Shown here in pieces: positions 1-9,308 of a stretch of DNA of 22,965 nucleotides. The stretch is from JBJXGC01 sp046154545. Its GTDB lineage: Bacteria > Chloroflexota > Dehalococcoidia > Tepidiformales > Tepidiformaceae. The stretch is from assembly GCA_046154545.1 (NCBI GenBank), contig JBJXGC010000020.1:1-22965 (forward strand), in the 5' to 3' direction. The position numbers were made by a program, and so were the translations under genes. The notes under the pieces are model-generated. The model worked only from the letters and a program-made list of their open reading frames with translations, did no database searches and had not been told where the DNA came from. Positions within the stretch are counted from its first letter, which is position 1, and each line of letters starts with the position of its first letter.

Positions 1-2007
1 GTGGCCCGCGAACTGGATGAGCAGGAGCCCGGCCTCCGGGCGCAGTACGAACGGGAGTCGCGTGGAGACCGCGATCTGTACTACCCGAAACCTGCTGTAG
101 CAGACATTCTCAGCGGGCTCCACACGCAGCGACTGGATTTCACCGCGTTCCACGACCAGATCCGCGAGTACCGGAACGACCGATACCGCCGGACGGAGAT
201 GCCGAAGCGGTGGCGCGACGAGTTGACCATTGGCGATCGGGAGCACGTCCATAGCCGTCTCGGGCACAACATGATCATGCGGGTGGCTGCGATGCTGACG
301 CGGAACCCGCCGCAGTTCCACCTGGAGCCTACGGGTGACAGCGAGGAGGCCGAGGAGCGCGCGAAACGTCAGGAGCGCTGGGCCAACAATCTCTGGCCCG
401 CGCTGGAGCAGCGAGAGCCCAAGCGCCGCCGTGTAATCGACAACCAGGTGGGCGACGGGCTCGGCATCGTGGAGATCTACCGCACGGGCGCCTATTCCAA
501 ACTGGACCTGAAGCGGAGCGAGAGCGAGTCCGCGGCGCAGTATCTGCGCCGCACGGAGACGGCCTACCGAAGCGCGGGGCACCCCTATAACATCCGGGTC
601 ATCGACCCGCTTTCGTTCTTCTGGGAGCAGGATGGGGACGAGATTTGCCGGGCGTGGGTAGAGCAGGAAGTGGCGCGGGCCACTATCGAGCCGAGGCTGC
701 GGCGGCAGTTGGGCGAGCCGCAGTTCCAGGAATGGAAGGCGCGCGCGTACTTGGCCAAGGAGGGTATGGCCAAGTACGACACGGGCCGGGATCGCCCAGC
801 CGACACCGTATCCGTGATCCGCTACGTCGATAAGGGCTGGTCGGCGTTGCTGGTCGACGGCGCGTTTGTGACCGAGCCCGAGCCCAACGCCATCGGCGTG
901 GTGCCATTCGTGCTCTACGAGGGCATGTCTACCGGGAGTCCGAACCGAAGCGAGCGGTTCCAGGGCGTGTTCTGGGGCATGGCCGAGCTTGAGCGCGCGG
1001 TGGACTGGCTGGCGACGCTGGAGCTCGATAATGGGTTCGTCCTGAGCCGTCCGAAACTGGTGATTTACCGCGAGAACGACACCACGGGCGGGGTCGACCG
1101 GACGCTGCTCGGGACGAAGGCGCAGCCTAATGGCGAGCCTATCGACTTCAAGGGCGGCAACGTGCCCACCCTGGGGCCAGGCGAGCGCATCGTAAACGTG
1201 ACGGAGCAGTTCAAGGCGCACGATACGCGCGGGCTCCGGGCCGAGCTGATGCAGTTGATCCAGATCTCGGGGCTCAACCCGATTGCCCAGGGCGAGTCGC
1301 CCGGCAGCGACCCCGCCGGGTACGCGATCAACGCGCTCCAGAGCGCGGCGCAGAGCATGTACGAGATCCTCTCTGACAACGGCGCCCGTGGTGATGCGCT
1401 GGTGTTCACCATTTTGAGGCTGCTCATCCGGGATGAGCTCAAGCAGCCGTGGGGGCTCAGTTCGAGCCGCGGAAGCTCCCGCGCCAGCCGGGCCGAGTGG
1501 CTGACATTGGGGCCGGACGACGTGGACGACTCCCCGCCGACCGTGAAGATCGACCCGCTGTCAGACGTGAACCGCATCGCGGTGCAACAGGCGCTCCGGC
1601 AGGGCAACCAGGAGGGCTACATTTCCAGGTGGCGGGTTCAGCAGGACGGCTATGGGGTCCAGGATCCGGACGCCGAGGACGAGGAGATCGCGCAGGACAA
1701 CATGAAGGCGAAGCTCCTGACGCTGGCTATCGATGAGGCCATGACGCAGGTGTTGGCCTTGGGGCAGCAGGCCGCTCCGGGGCCAGGGCTGGTCGACCAA
1801 TTTGGCCAGCCGATGCCGTCCTCACAGGGTGCGCCGGTAGCCAATGGTGGCGCACCCGCCCCAGTCCAGCCGCCAACGGTCGGCGGTGCAGCCTCGGGCG
1901 CGTCGAGCGCTCCGTTCCAGCCGGGTCCAGGCCCGGCATCGCAGCAGCCCATGACGGCTCTGGCGGGCCAGGATCGTGGGCAACGGCCTCCGGGGGTAGG
2001 TGGATGA
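1..2007 (+). CDS. Portal-like protein (head-tail connector), possibly 5' truncated
   Basis: Putative portal: the dodecameric ring at one capsid vertex through which DNA is packaged and ejected. The 668 residues fit portal size. The N-terminal third is charged and helical, with a segment around residues 85-115 (Asn-Met-Ile-Met-Arg then Thr-Arg-Asn-Pro-Pro) resembling the portal region where the chain passes from clip/wing to stem. The last 80 or so residues are Pro/Gly/Ala-rich and probably disordered. Position supports the call: it heads a module running transglycosylase, internal proteins, scaffold, coat. The first codon is GTG at base 1, so the true start could lie upstream and no ribosome binding site can be checked. 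The stop overlaps the next start (ATGA). No catalytic motif proves function; a different minor head protein is the alternative. Confidence 0.72.
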   Translation: MARELDEQEPGLRAQYERESRGDRDLYYPKPAVADILSGLHTQRLDFTAFHDQIREYRNDRYRRTEMPKRWRDELTIGDREHVHSRLGHNMIMRVAAMLTRNPPQFHLEPTGDSEEAEERAKRQERWANNLWPALEQREPKRRRVIDNQVGDGLGIVEIYRTGAYSKLDLKRSESESAAQYLRRTETAYRSAGHPYNIRVIDPLSFFWEQDGDEICRAWVEQEVARATIEPRLRRQLGEPQFQEWKARAYLAKEGMAKYDTGRDRPADTVSVIRYVDKGWSALLVDGAFVTEPEPNAIGVVPFVLYEGMSTGSPNRSERFQGVFWGMAELERAVDWLATLELDNGFVLSRPKLVIYRENDTTGGVDRTLLGTKAQPNGEPIDFKGGNVPTLGPGERIVNVTEQFKAHDTRGLRAELMQLIQISGLNPIAQGESPGSDPAGYAINALQSAAQSMYEILSDNGARGDALVFTILRLLIRDELKQPWGLSSSRGSSRASRAEWLTLGPDDVDDSPPTVKIDPLSDVNRIAVQQALRQGNQEGYISRWRVQQDGYGVQDPDAEDEEIAQDNMKAKLLTLAIDEAMTQVLALGQQAAPGPGLVDQFGQPMPSSQGAPVANGGAPAPVQPPTVGGAASGASSAPFQPGPGPASQQPMTALAGQDRGQRPPGVGG

Positions 2008-2309
2008 CACGCGAGGGTCCCGTTTCAGGACGGCGGTGGAACCGGATAACGGACAGCGGCGTCCGGTATTTCCAGGAGGCCTTTGCTTCTTCCTACGAGG
2101 CACTCTTGGCCGATGGGTTTCCGCCGTTCCATGAACCCAATTCCCCGCTGCGCCAATTCCAGATCCTGAGCGCTGCTCGCGCAGCGGGTGACCCGCTGTA
2201 TTGGGACGACCCGCAGGCGCAGCAGACGTATGCGAGGCTGGCGATCCGGTTCGCTGACCCCGGCCCCGCGTTGCCCACTCAGAGCGTGTACCCCGGAGGG
2301 TCGCGGTGA
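2004..2309 (+). CDS. Small phage protein of unknown function
   Basis: I do not recognise this 101-residue protein. It starts at an ATG overlapping the portal stop (ATGA) and ends overlapping the GTG start of the transglycosylase gene (GTGA), so it is translationally coupled on both sides. It has no membrane segment or signal peptide. The middle is aromatic and Pro-rich (residues 35-50), and the second half looks helical and includes a Tyr-Trp-Asp-Asp-Pro motif. Its place between portal and transglycosylase suggests a minor virion or head-assembly role, which is inference only. Confidence 0.7.
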   Translation: MTREGPVSGRRWNRITDSGVRYFQEAFASSYEALLADGFPPFHEPNSPLRQFQILSAARAAGDPLYWDDPQAQQTYARLAIRFADPGPALPTQSVYPGGSR

Positions 2310-3445
2310 TCACACTCGATCAGTTCATGGATGCTCTGTCCGGCCAGGAGTCGGGCGGCCTCTACGATGCGAAAAACAAGCGGACGAAGGCCTACGGGCG
2401 CTTCCAGATCATGCCGTCCAACTGGCCATCCTGGGCCAAGGAGGCGGGGATCCCAGGGGCGGAGCCGACGCCCGCCAACCAAGATCGCGTCGCGAGGTTC
2501 AAGCTCGGGCAGTATTACGACCGGTTCGGCAACTGGGAGGACGTGGCGTCGGCCTGGTACTCGGGCTCGCCGCGCAGCGCGTACACCCCGGAGCAGTTGA
2601 GCCGCAAACAAGGCTACGGGGACGAACCGTCTATCAACGAATACGTGTCGAGCGTGATGAACCGCGCCGGCGGCTCCACTGGAGGATCCAGCATGACCAG
2701 CCCACAGCCTGGCCAATCGTCCTACGCGGCCATCCTGGCGCAGATTGATGCCCTCTCGAAGAGCCCCCCGGCGTTTGGGACAGATGCCTACGATGATTGG
2801 CTGGCAGCACTGACCGTGCTCGCCTCCAACGCCCGAACGCTGAGGCCGCCCGCGGAGGATGACCCGGCACGCGGTGAGTTTCAGGACAAGATCACCGCGG
2901 CGAACACGAGCATCGCTCTTGATGGGGCTGGCCTGGCGCGGACCATCGCCGACATCGACAGATTCTTCGCGGGCAAGGAGGAGAGCCGCGCCCGCGCTGG
3001 GATGAAGGCGGAGGCGCAGGCGTACATCGGCAAGTACGGGACGCTGCCGGGCAAGAACACATTCTCCGCCCGCGACCTCGGGGCTGGGCTGACGACGTTC
3101 GCGAACATCCTGGGCGTCGACCCCGACGCCCAGGACTTTGCACGGTACTCCGGCACCCAATGGATCGACCCGGAGATGGACCTCTTTCAGGGAGATAGGG
3201 CACTCGGCGTTGGCGGTGAACCGCCGGTTGTCCCACCTGGGCTGGGCGGTGGCATCATCCCGGTAGCCCCCACGGCAGCCGTTCCCGTGCCTCCAGGGCC
3301 TGCGCCCACGAGTGCTGGCATCATTGATATCAACACCGGGACCAACGCAGCGGCGACGGCGACACGCCCGAGCATCACGCAGCCCGCAACCTCATCCCGC
3401 GCGCCGAGCGCTGGCGGAGCCTGGTGGAAGGTGGTAGCGAACTAA
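2306..3445 (+). CDS. Virion-associated lytic transglycosylase (lysozyme-like fold)
   Basis: Predicted peptidoglycan-cleaving virion protein. Residues 1-120 carry the soluble lytic transglycosylase signature: Glu15 in Gly-Gln-Glu-Ser-Gly-Gly is the likely catalytic acid, Ala-Tyr-Gly-Arg-Phe-Gln-Ile-Met-Pro (29-37) is the conserved substrate-cleft motif, and Val-Ala-Ser-Ala-Trp-Tyr-Ser-Gly (80-87) matches the later Ala-x-x-Tyr/Trp motif. Residues 125-280 look helical. Residues 285-379 are a Pro/Ala/Thr-rich, probably unstructured tail. There is no signal peptide, fitting a protein carried in the particle that acts locally on the wall at infection. The start is GTG overlapping the previous stop; the stop overlaps the next ATG (TAATG). 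Placement beside the giant internal protein fits an ejection apparatus; the lysis enzyme is separate, at 21864. Confidence 0.85.
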   Translation: MITLDQFMDALSGQESGGLYDAKNKRTKAYGRFQIMPSNWPSWAKEAGIPGAEPTPANQDRVARFKLGQYYDRFGNWEDVASAWYSGSPRSAYTPEQLSRKQGYGDEPSINEYVSSVMNRAGGSTGGSSMTSPQPGQSSYAAILAQIDALSKSPPAFGTDAYDDWLAALTVLASNARTLRPPAEDDPARGEFQDKITAANTSIALDGAGLARTIADIDRFFAGKEESRARAGMKAEAQAYIGKYGTLPGKNTFSARDLGAGLTTFANILGVDPDAQDFARYSGTQWIDPEMDLFQGDRALGVGGEPPVVPPGLGGGIIPVAPTAAVPVPPGPAPTSAGIIDINTGTNAAATATRPSITQPATSSRAPSAGGAWWKVVAN

Positions 3446-4905
3446 TGGCTTACACAGGAGTACCAGCCGGCGGTTACGTCGCCGGGCAACTCGTCCAGAC
3501 GGGCACCGCGGGTACCTCTACCGTGGAGGACTACGGCGGGAAGGCGGTGTTTGCGCCAGATGGCACGCGGCTGCCTCCGGGCACCGTGATTCCCGCGGGG
3601 GCGTGGATCTCGCTCGAAGCGCCGCCGCCACCCGGATCGTGGGACCCCACCACCAACTCTGTCGTGGTAAACGGGACGAGGATGCCGTCGTCGGGCGGCT
3701 CGGTCGTCACGGGCTCGCAAATCCCGCTAGACCAGGCGAACATCGCGGCACTCGCGGCCGCCGCCAAGCATGCCCAGGACAGTCTCGCTGAGAGTCGGCG
3801 GCAGTTCGACGCCAACTTCCAACAGGGGTCAGAGCAGGCCGCGCGGCAATACGAACTGGACAAACTCCAACTCGGCGAGACCCAGGCATCGCGGCAGTTC
3901 AACGAGCGGATGGCGCAGCTCAACCTCGCCCGGCAGACAGCGCTGGACGCGGAAAACGCGAAGTACAACGCGGCGCGGCTCGAACTGGAGCGGGCGCAGT
4001 TCGGAGCGAGCCGCGAGGACGCCGCCTTCGGGCGTCAGACATCGCTCTACGATCGCGAACTCGCGACGCTCGGGATGCTGGCAGATCGGAGTGGCCCGCA
4101 GGACTGGGTCAAGTACGCCAACCTCCTGGACGGGCTGAGCGCCCCTGACCCCATGGCCACCCAGACGATCGATGTCCTCGGTCGTCTTAACGCCTTGCGG
4201 GGTGGCCAGCAGCCTCCAGGCGCGCCACAGGCCGCCCCGCGGCCAAGCGGTCAAGGGACCATCCCCATCGGTGGCGGTAGCGGGTTCGGTGGTGGGCAGC
4301 CCGGCGCCCCCCAGCCCAATCCGGCCCCGACCTTCAACGAGGATCAAACCGTCGAGATCCAGCCAGTGCCCGATCCTCGCCGTGGTCAGCCTCGCCAATG
4401 GGGCCAAGGATCCATCAACAGCGGCGTGCCCGCGGTCGTCACGGGGGATTCGCCCTACGGCCGGACTGGCGTCGAAGAGATCGCGTTCAACCCTGATGGC
4501 GGGCGCATCGGCGTTATCCCCGTTGGCCAGATGCGGCGACTCCCGGAGGGGCTTCCGCGGGCCGCGTCTGGGGGGATGTTCGGCGGAAGCATGACGTTCA
4601 ACCGGTACTCGCCGGAGACGCTCAACAACATGCCGTTCATTCAGAAGCTTCGCGGGACTCGCGAGGCCGCCGCCTTCCGGGGGTACGGCGCGCCGCTCAC
4701 CAGCCAGCGGCTCGGAGGCACAGACGTGCCGTGGGGCAACCGAGTGAACTACCGCACGCTGATGAACATGAACCCAACCGAACTGGCGATGACCCAGGGG
4801 CTCGTAGAGGACGACCTGGGCGCGAACTTCGACGACTACATCGCGCAGTCCCGCCGAGCGGCCCCGTTCGGGCAAACGCTCCCAGTTGCGCGATATGGAG
4901 GGTAG
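3445..4905 (+). CDS. Coiled-coil, Gly/Pro-rich probable internal virion protein
   Basis: Unrecognised family. I choose ATG 3445, which overlaps the preceding TAA (TAATG) and has GGAAGG about 13 bases upstream, over an in-frame GTG at 3424; this gives 486 residues. The N-terminal 80 residues are Gly/Pro/Val-rich. Roughly residues 90-210 are a long amphipathic helix rich in Gln, Arg, Glu and Ala with repeating Arg-Gln-Phe/Tyr motifs, typical of a coiled coil. Next comes a Gly/Pro/Gln-rich low-complexity stretch (about 255-320) and a compact C-terminal part. Position between transglycosylase and giant protein, and this architecture, suggest an inner-capsid or ejection protein. A second scaffold-like protein is possible but less likely, since a better scaffold candidate precedes the coat gene. 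Confidence 0.75.
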   Translation: MAYTGVPAGGYVAGQLVQTGTAGTSTVEDYGGKAVFAPDGTRLPPGTVIPAGAWISLEAPPPPGSWDPTTNSVVVNGTRMPSSGGSVVTGSQIPLDQANIAALAAAAKHAQDSLAESRRQFDANFQQGSEQAARQYELDKLQLGETQASRQFNERMAQLNLARQTALDAENAKYNAARLELERAQFGASREDAAFGRQTSLYDRELATLGMLADRSGPQDWVKYANLLDGLSAPDPMATQTIDVLGRLNALRGGQQPPGAPQAAPRPSGQGTIPIGGGSGFGGGQPGAPQPNPAPTFNEDQTVEIQPVPDPRRGQPRQWGQGSINSGVPAVVTGDSPYGRTGVEEIAFNPDGGRIGVIPVGQMRRLPEGLPRAASGGMFGGSMTFNRYSPETLNNMPFIQKLRGTREAAAFRGYGAPLTSQRLGGTDVPWGNRVNYRTLMNMNPTELAMTQGLVEDDLGANFDDYIAQSRRAAPFGQTLPVARYGG

Positions 4906-4909
4906 CTAG

Positions 4910-7900
4910 GTGGCCACCTACGCCTACGAGTCCCGGCGTCAGCGGCGTCAGCGCCAAATTGCCGAACTCCAGGCGGCCAGTCAGCGGGCCGCACCCTATG
5001 TCGCACGAGGCGACTACAGCGGCGCACGCGCCGCCCTGGTGGACTCAGACGACCCCGGCATCGCTGAGGCGATCGCGCTTCTCCAAGAACGCCGGGCACG
5101 TCGAGAAGCGCCACCCCCTGTACGGGAGCAGCCAGCGCCTGCGGACGCAGCCGAGGAACCGAAGAAGAGCGGGGGCTTTCTTCGCAAGGCCTTGCGAGCC
5201 GTCGACCGGGTCACCCCGGAGTTTGTCGAGAGCGCCGCTGAGAAGGGCCTTGGCGCTGCGCTGACTGCCAAGCCAGCCGCCGCCGCAGCGTATAAGGCCC
5301 TCGACTACGGGCGCGAGTACGTCGGTGGCCCCCTGTTTTCAGTGATCACCGGGACGACGGGGAACGAGACCAAGATCGACCCCAAGACCGGGAAGCCGTA
5401 CCGCGACGCGCCCGGATTCCGAGACTTTGGCAGGGGCCTGGTAGAGGCAGCCACCCGAAACCCGCTCGACACCTACGCGGAGGCACGCGTCGCCACCCGC
5501 GAACGCATGGCCGATCCAAACCTGGGGGCCGGGTCGCGCTTCTTGCTGAGCACTACGACCGACCCGCTGACCTACGTGGGGCCTGGGTTGCTGAAAGCGG
5601 CCGGAAAGGCGGTTCCCGGAGCACTTGCCAGTGCTCGTGGCAGCAAAGGTATCGCCACTGCTGCGCGACTTCTCCTCGAGAACCCGCGCCAGGCGGCAGG
5701 CGGCGCGATCGTTGGTGGGGCGCTCGCGGGCGAAGCCACCGAACAGGTCACCGGGAGTGAGGGGGCTGGAAGCGCGGCAACCCTTCTGGGCGCGATCGCG
5801 GGCGGTGGCCTCGCTGCACGAACAGCGCTCAGGAACGCGCCCCCCGGTATGCCATCGCCACCTTCGGGGGTGGCTGCCCCACCGTCCTCTTCGGGCCTTA
5901 CCCCCGACTACAGCCAGGGAGACATCTTTACGCTGCCACCCCTGCGGGTCACGCCGCTTTCGCGCCCGCAAGAGGCGCTGAACTCGGTCAAGCACGTCAT
6001 CTTCGGCCGCGACGCCGTGCTGACGGACGAGATCGCCTACCCAGCAATGGAGGCGCGCGAACGCCTGAAACCGGTAATCGAGTCCCAGGGCAACCGGTTC
6101 GCGACGGTCGCCACCAGCATTTCCCGGAAGACCTTCCAGTTCGACGAGCGCGAGCGGATTACCGACATCCCCGGCAACCCGACCTTGCAGGACCTTGCCG
6201 CCCGCCTTCCAGACTACGAACCGCTGATGACCCCTACGCAGGTCGCGGCAATGCGCCGCATTGAAGCCGAGGTGGCGCCCTTTAAGCGCCTCTTGGACGA
6301 GGCGGGCGTAGAGGTCGGCAATCGCACCGACGTGATGGAAGGCGGCTTCTATCTGCCACGCGGGCGCGCCGAGTTGGAGGGCACCGACGAGCCAATGAAG
6401 CTGTTTGGCGGTAAGGGGAAGCCCGGATTCCAAAAGACAGCCACCTTCGATTCCATGTCCGATGGCATCAACGCCGGATACGAGTACTCCAAGTTTGAAG
6501 AGGCCATGGCCTCGTATGGCCGGGCGGCAGGCCGTGCCTCTGTCGACAAGCACGTCGCCGACTACTTCAAGTCGGTCACGGACGATGCTGGCGACCTGAT
6601 CGCGACCACGCCGTCAGACCGCATGAACCCCCGCATCCGTGGGATGTGGCAAGACGCCACGGGTGAACTGGCCAAGCTGCGAGGCCGCCTGGCAACGGCT
6701 GAGAAGCGCGCGGCGATCGCGTCGAAGCAGCAAGACGAGGTCGACCGGGCCATCGGTGAGTTTGGGCGTGCGGTCCCTGCTGACCAGGGCGCCCGCAAGG
6801 TGGCCACCCTTCCGACCAAGGTGGCCAACGAGACGAAGCGCGGTGAGCGCTTGGCCGCAAACGCAGAGGCCCAGCGCGCGGACAAACCGCGCCGCAAGAT
6901 GACGGCCGGTGGGCCAGTCCGCATTGCCACCCCAGCAACAGATGCTGAACTGGCGAGGGCACAGATCTACGATGCACGCGCCGAGGAAGTGGCACGGGTG
7001 GTCGGCGCGATCGATGAGGCCATCCCTGCCGACATCGACCGGCTTCGGTTCCTGGATACCGCAATGAATCGCACAGAGCGCCGCCTGGCTGCACTGCGAG
7101 CTCGCGGTGGCGCACATGCGGCAACAGCGGACAGTCTCAGTGCCGACATGGCGCGCCTGAAGGCCGCCATTGAGGGCCTCCGGCCCGAGTACAAAGCCGC
7201 GCTCACCCGAAGCCGCCAGACGCCGCGAGGCGCATCGGCCATCGACCTGGTGGGGTTGCAGGGCTACAGCTTCCCGACCGCAATGGCGAACGTGGCAAAC
7301 AAGTACGTGCTCGCGGAGCGCCCGGCGACGGGCTTTGGCGCCGGTGGCGTCACCCTCGTGCGGAGCCTGAACGGGCTCCTTCGCGGCATCAAGGCGACCG
7401 CGGACGTGAGCTTTATGGGCATCCAGGGCGCGATCGGCGCCGCGAGCGACCCGGTCGGGTTTGCAAGGGCGCTGCGCGTCGCCTACCAATCCATGGCCGA
7501 CCCGACAGTGCTCGGCCGCTACATCCAACAATTCGACGAAAAGGCGTTGGCCGCTGGCCGCCCGACCTCGCGGGTTTGGGCTTCAAAGGGTCTTCGCATC
7601 GGCGGCACGCAGACTGAGTTTGAAATTGGCCAAGGGCTCGGGCACATCGGGGATGCATTGCTCACGGGGAACATCCCGAAGACGAAGCTAAACCCGCTGC
7701 GTGGCTCCAACCGCGCTTTCGGCAACTTCGGCGACGCCATGCGGCTGGAGATGGCCAACGTGGGATACGGGTCGGCCCGGCTCGCCAAGTTCGACATGAA
7801 TGACCCCGCCAACCTGGAGAGCGTGGCGAAGGCCGTCAACGCCGCGACGGGCTGGAGCCGGAAGCGCTTTGCTGGCGACGTTGGCGAGATGGCACTGTTC

Positions 7901-9223
7901 GCGCCTCGCTTCTTCAACAGCCAGCTTGAGTTCCTGACGACCATCGCGACCGGGAAGGGACCCGGCGCGATGGAGGCCCGGCGCATGATGCTTCAGTTCC
8001 TGGGGATCGGCATCGGGCTGACCACCGTCGCGAACATCGCGAACGGCGAAGGCGGCATCCCCCTTGAAGAGCAGTTCGACCTTGGGGGGCCAAACTTCAT
8101 GCGCTTCCGCGCGAACGGGACGGACGTGTCCCTGTTCGGTCCATGGGACTCGCTGGTCCGGGGTATCACCCGAACCGTACAGGACGGTGACCCGAGGGCC
8201 TTCTACCGCAGCAAGTCCAGCCCCATCGTGAGCAACGCGTGGACGGCCCTCAGCGGGTCGAACTTCCAAGGGCAGCCTGTTTCCATGGGCAGCTTTCTCC
8301 GCGACCTCGTTGCCCCGTTCTCGCTGTCCGACTCCGAACTCGTCGGCGGAGAAAAGGGCCTTGGCGGCACCGCGCTGGGCCTCACCGGCACGAAGGCCAC
8401 GGCGATGACGCCGCGGGAAGAACTCGACGCCCTGGCCAGGGCAAAGTTCAACAAGACGTTCTATGACCTCAGCCCCAGCGAGCAGAAGGGGATGAAGGAC
8501 GCGCATCCCGAAGTGTGGGAGCGCGCGGTCGACCGAAAGACCAAGGTTAGCCAGCAATGGGAAGCGACCAAGCAGGAAGCCGTCGCCGAACAGCAAGCGC
8601 GAGACGCCCGGCTGCTGGCAGGGGAACTGACCGTACAACAGTGGACTGATGCTCGGCGCACTGCACTCGCGGAGAAGGCGGGCGCTTTCAAGACGCTCTA
8701 TGGCGACAAGAACTTCGAGCGCAAAGACAAAGTCTTGGAGGGATACTTTGACGCCATGGATGCCGCGACCCAAGACGGCGTGCTCGACTTTGAACTCGTG
8801 GACAGCTACATGGAGGGCCTGAGCGAAACCGACCGCGCCCACATCACGGCCAATACCGGCGTCGACCAAACGCCGATCGAGAAGCTGCGAAAACGACTGG
8901 CCAGCGAGTATTACGCACTGCCCCAGTACCGAGGCTACAGTGCCGACGAAGGCCGGGAAATCAACGCGCTCCTCATCGAGGTGTCCAACACCAGCCGCCG
9001 TGACGACGACCTTGCTAAGCTCAAGGCGCTCCGGCAGGTGCTTGCCGAAGGCACGTGGAGCGCCGCGGCGGCGAAGGGCGCCCGGCGCAGCATTCTGGGG
9101 ATGCTGCGGGAGCGCCGCGATCGCGAACGCTTTGCCCGTGCCCACCCCGAGATCGTGATTCTCACCGGCCGCGGGCGCCTCGCCGCCACGATGGCCGCGG
9201 CAATATCTGCTGCAGCAGATTGA
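4910..9223 (+). CDS. Giant internal virion (ejection) protein, LPD38-like region
   Basis: At 1437 residues this is the largest gene here. The start is GTG four bases after the preceding stop, with GGAGGGTAG about 5 bases upstream. Residues 1-100 are basic and charged. Residues about 260-310 are Gly/Ala-rich and hydrophobic, plausibly membrane-active. Residues about 580-765 are charged helix or coiled coil. Residues about 800-1130 resemble the helical region of large phage internal proteins (compare large polyvalent protein domain 38), including Leu-Phe-Ala-Pro-Arg-Phe-Phe-Asn-Ser-Gln (about 996-1005), a hydrophobic Gly/Ile helix (about 1028-1045) and Gly-Ser-Asn-Phe-Gln-Gly-Gln-Pro. The rest is soluble and helical. 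There are no polymerase, protease or nuclease motifs. By analogy to the T7 and P22 injected proteins it likely sits on the portal inside the capsid and is ejected to build a DNA channel. The family name is from memory of sequence patterns. Confidence 0.8.
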   Translation: MATYAYESRRQRRQRQIAELQAASQRAAPYVARGDYSGARAALVDSDDPGIAEAIALLQERRARREAPPPVREQPAPADAAEEPKKSGGFLRKALRAVDRVTPEFVESAAEKGLGAALTAKPAAAAAYKALDYGREYVGGPLFSVITGTTGNETKIDPKTGKPYRDAPGFRDFGRGLVEAATRNPLDTYAEARVATRERMADPNLGAGSRFLLSTTTDPLTYVGPGLLKAAGKAVPGALASARGSKGIATAARLLLENPRQAAGGAIVGGALAGEATEQVTGSEGAGSAATLLGAIAGGGLAARTALRNAPPGMPSPPSGVAAPPSSSGLTPDYSQGDIFTLPPLRVTPLSRPQEALNSVKHVIFGRDAVLTDEIAYPAMEARERLKPVIESQGNRFATVATSISRKTFQFDERERITDIPGNPTLQDLAARLPDYEPLMTPTQVAAMRRIEAEVAPFKRLLDEAGVEVGNRTDVMEGGFYLPRGRAELEGTDEPMKLFGGKGKPGFQKTATFDSMSDGINAGYEYSKFEEAMASYGRAAGRASVDKHVADYFKSVTDDAGDLIATTPSDRMNPRIRGMWQDATGELAKLRGRLATAEKRAAIASKQQDEVDRAIGEFGRAVPADQGARKVATLPTKVANETKRGERLAANAEAQRADKPRRKMTAGGPVRIATPATDAELARAQIYDARAEEVARVVGAIDEAIPADIDRLRFLDTAMNRTERRLAALRARGGAHAATADSLSADMARLKAAIEGLRPEYKAALTRSRQTPRGASAIDLVGLQGYSFPTAMANVANKYVLAERPATGFGAGGVTLVRSLNGLLRGIKATADVSFMGIQGAIGAASDPVGFARALRVAYQSMADPTVLGRYIQQFDEKALAAGRPTSRVWASKGLRIGGTQTEFEIGQGLGHIGDALLTGNIPKTKLNPLRGSNRAFGNFGDAMRLEMANVGYGSARLAKFDMNDPANLESVAKAVNAATGWSRKRFAGDVGEMALFAPRFFNSQLEFLTTIATGKGPGAMEARRMMLQFLGIGIGLTTVANIANGEGGIPLEEQFDLGGPNFMRFRANGTDVSLFGPWDSLVRGITRTVQDGDPRAFYRSKSSPIVSNAWTALSGSNFQGQPVSMGSFLRDLVAPFSLSDSELVGGEKGLGGTALGLTGTKATAMTPREELDALARAKFNKTFYDLSPSEQKGMKDAHPEVWERAVDRKTKVSQQWEATKQEAVAEQQARDARLLAGELTVQQWTDARRTALAEKAGAFKTLYGDKNFERKDKVLEGYFDAMDAATQDGVLDFELVDSYMEGLSETDRAHITANTGVDQTPIEKLRKRLASEYYALPQYRGYSADEGREINALLIEVSNTSRRDDDLAKLKALRQVLAEGTWSAAAAKGARRSILGMLRERRDRERFARAHPEIVILTGRGRLAATMAAAISAAAD

Positions 9224-9243
9224 CGCGGGCACCGTGCCATTGC

Positions 9244-9280
9244 GATGATGCTGTGGACGGCATCATCCCCCACGTAGGGG
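9244..9280 (+). other. Two adjacent hairpins upstream of the scaffold gene
   Basis: The 85-base gap between the giant protein gene and the scaffold gene holds a perfect 8-bp inverted repeat (GATGATGC at 9244-9251 with GCATCATC at 9260-9267, 8-base loop). A CCCC/GGGG hairpin with a 5-base loop (9268-9280) follows directly. There is no U-tract. This is one of the few real gaps in the late operon and sits just before genes needed in high copy, so an RNA-processing, stability or attenuation element is plausible. Confidence 0.45.
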
Positions 9281-9308
9281 AGTTGCCCAAGGAGCATTCG
9301 CTACAGTT

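Noticed and set aside
3424..3444. GTG 3424 as start of the coiled-coil protein
   Set aside because: ATG 3445 overlaps the preceding stop as TAATG and has a purine-rich GGAAGG upstream, matching the coupling style of this operon.
7688..9232. A 514-codon open frame on the reverse strand, and other long reverse frames (for example 5339-6553, 3829-4875, 2279-3160, 10253-11365, 11521-12639)
   Set aside because: They lie opposite well-supported + strand genes, arise from GC-rich third-position bias, give Arg/Gly/Pro/His-rich products without recognisable motifs, and no reverse-strand ribosome binding sites were found.
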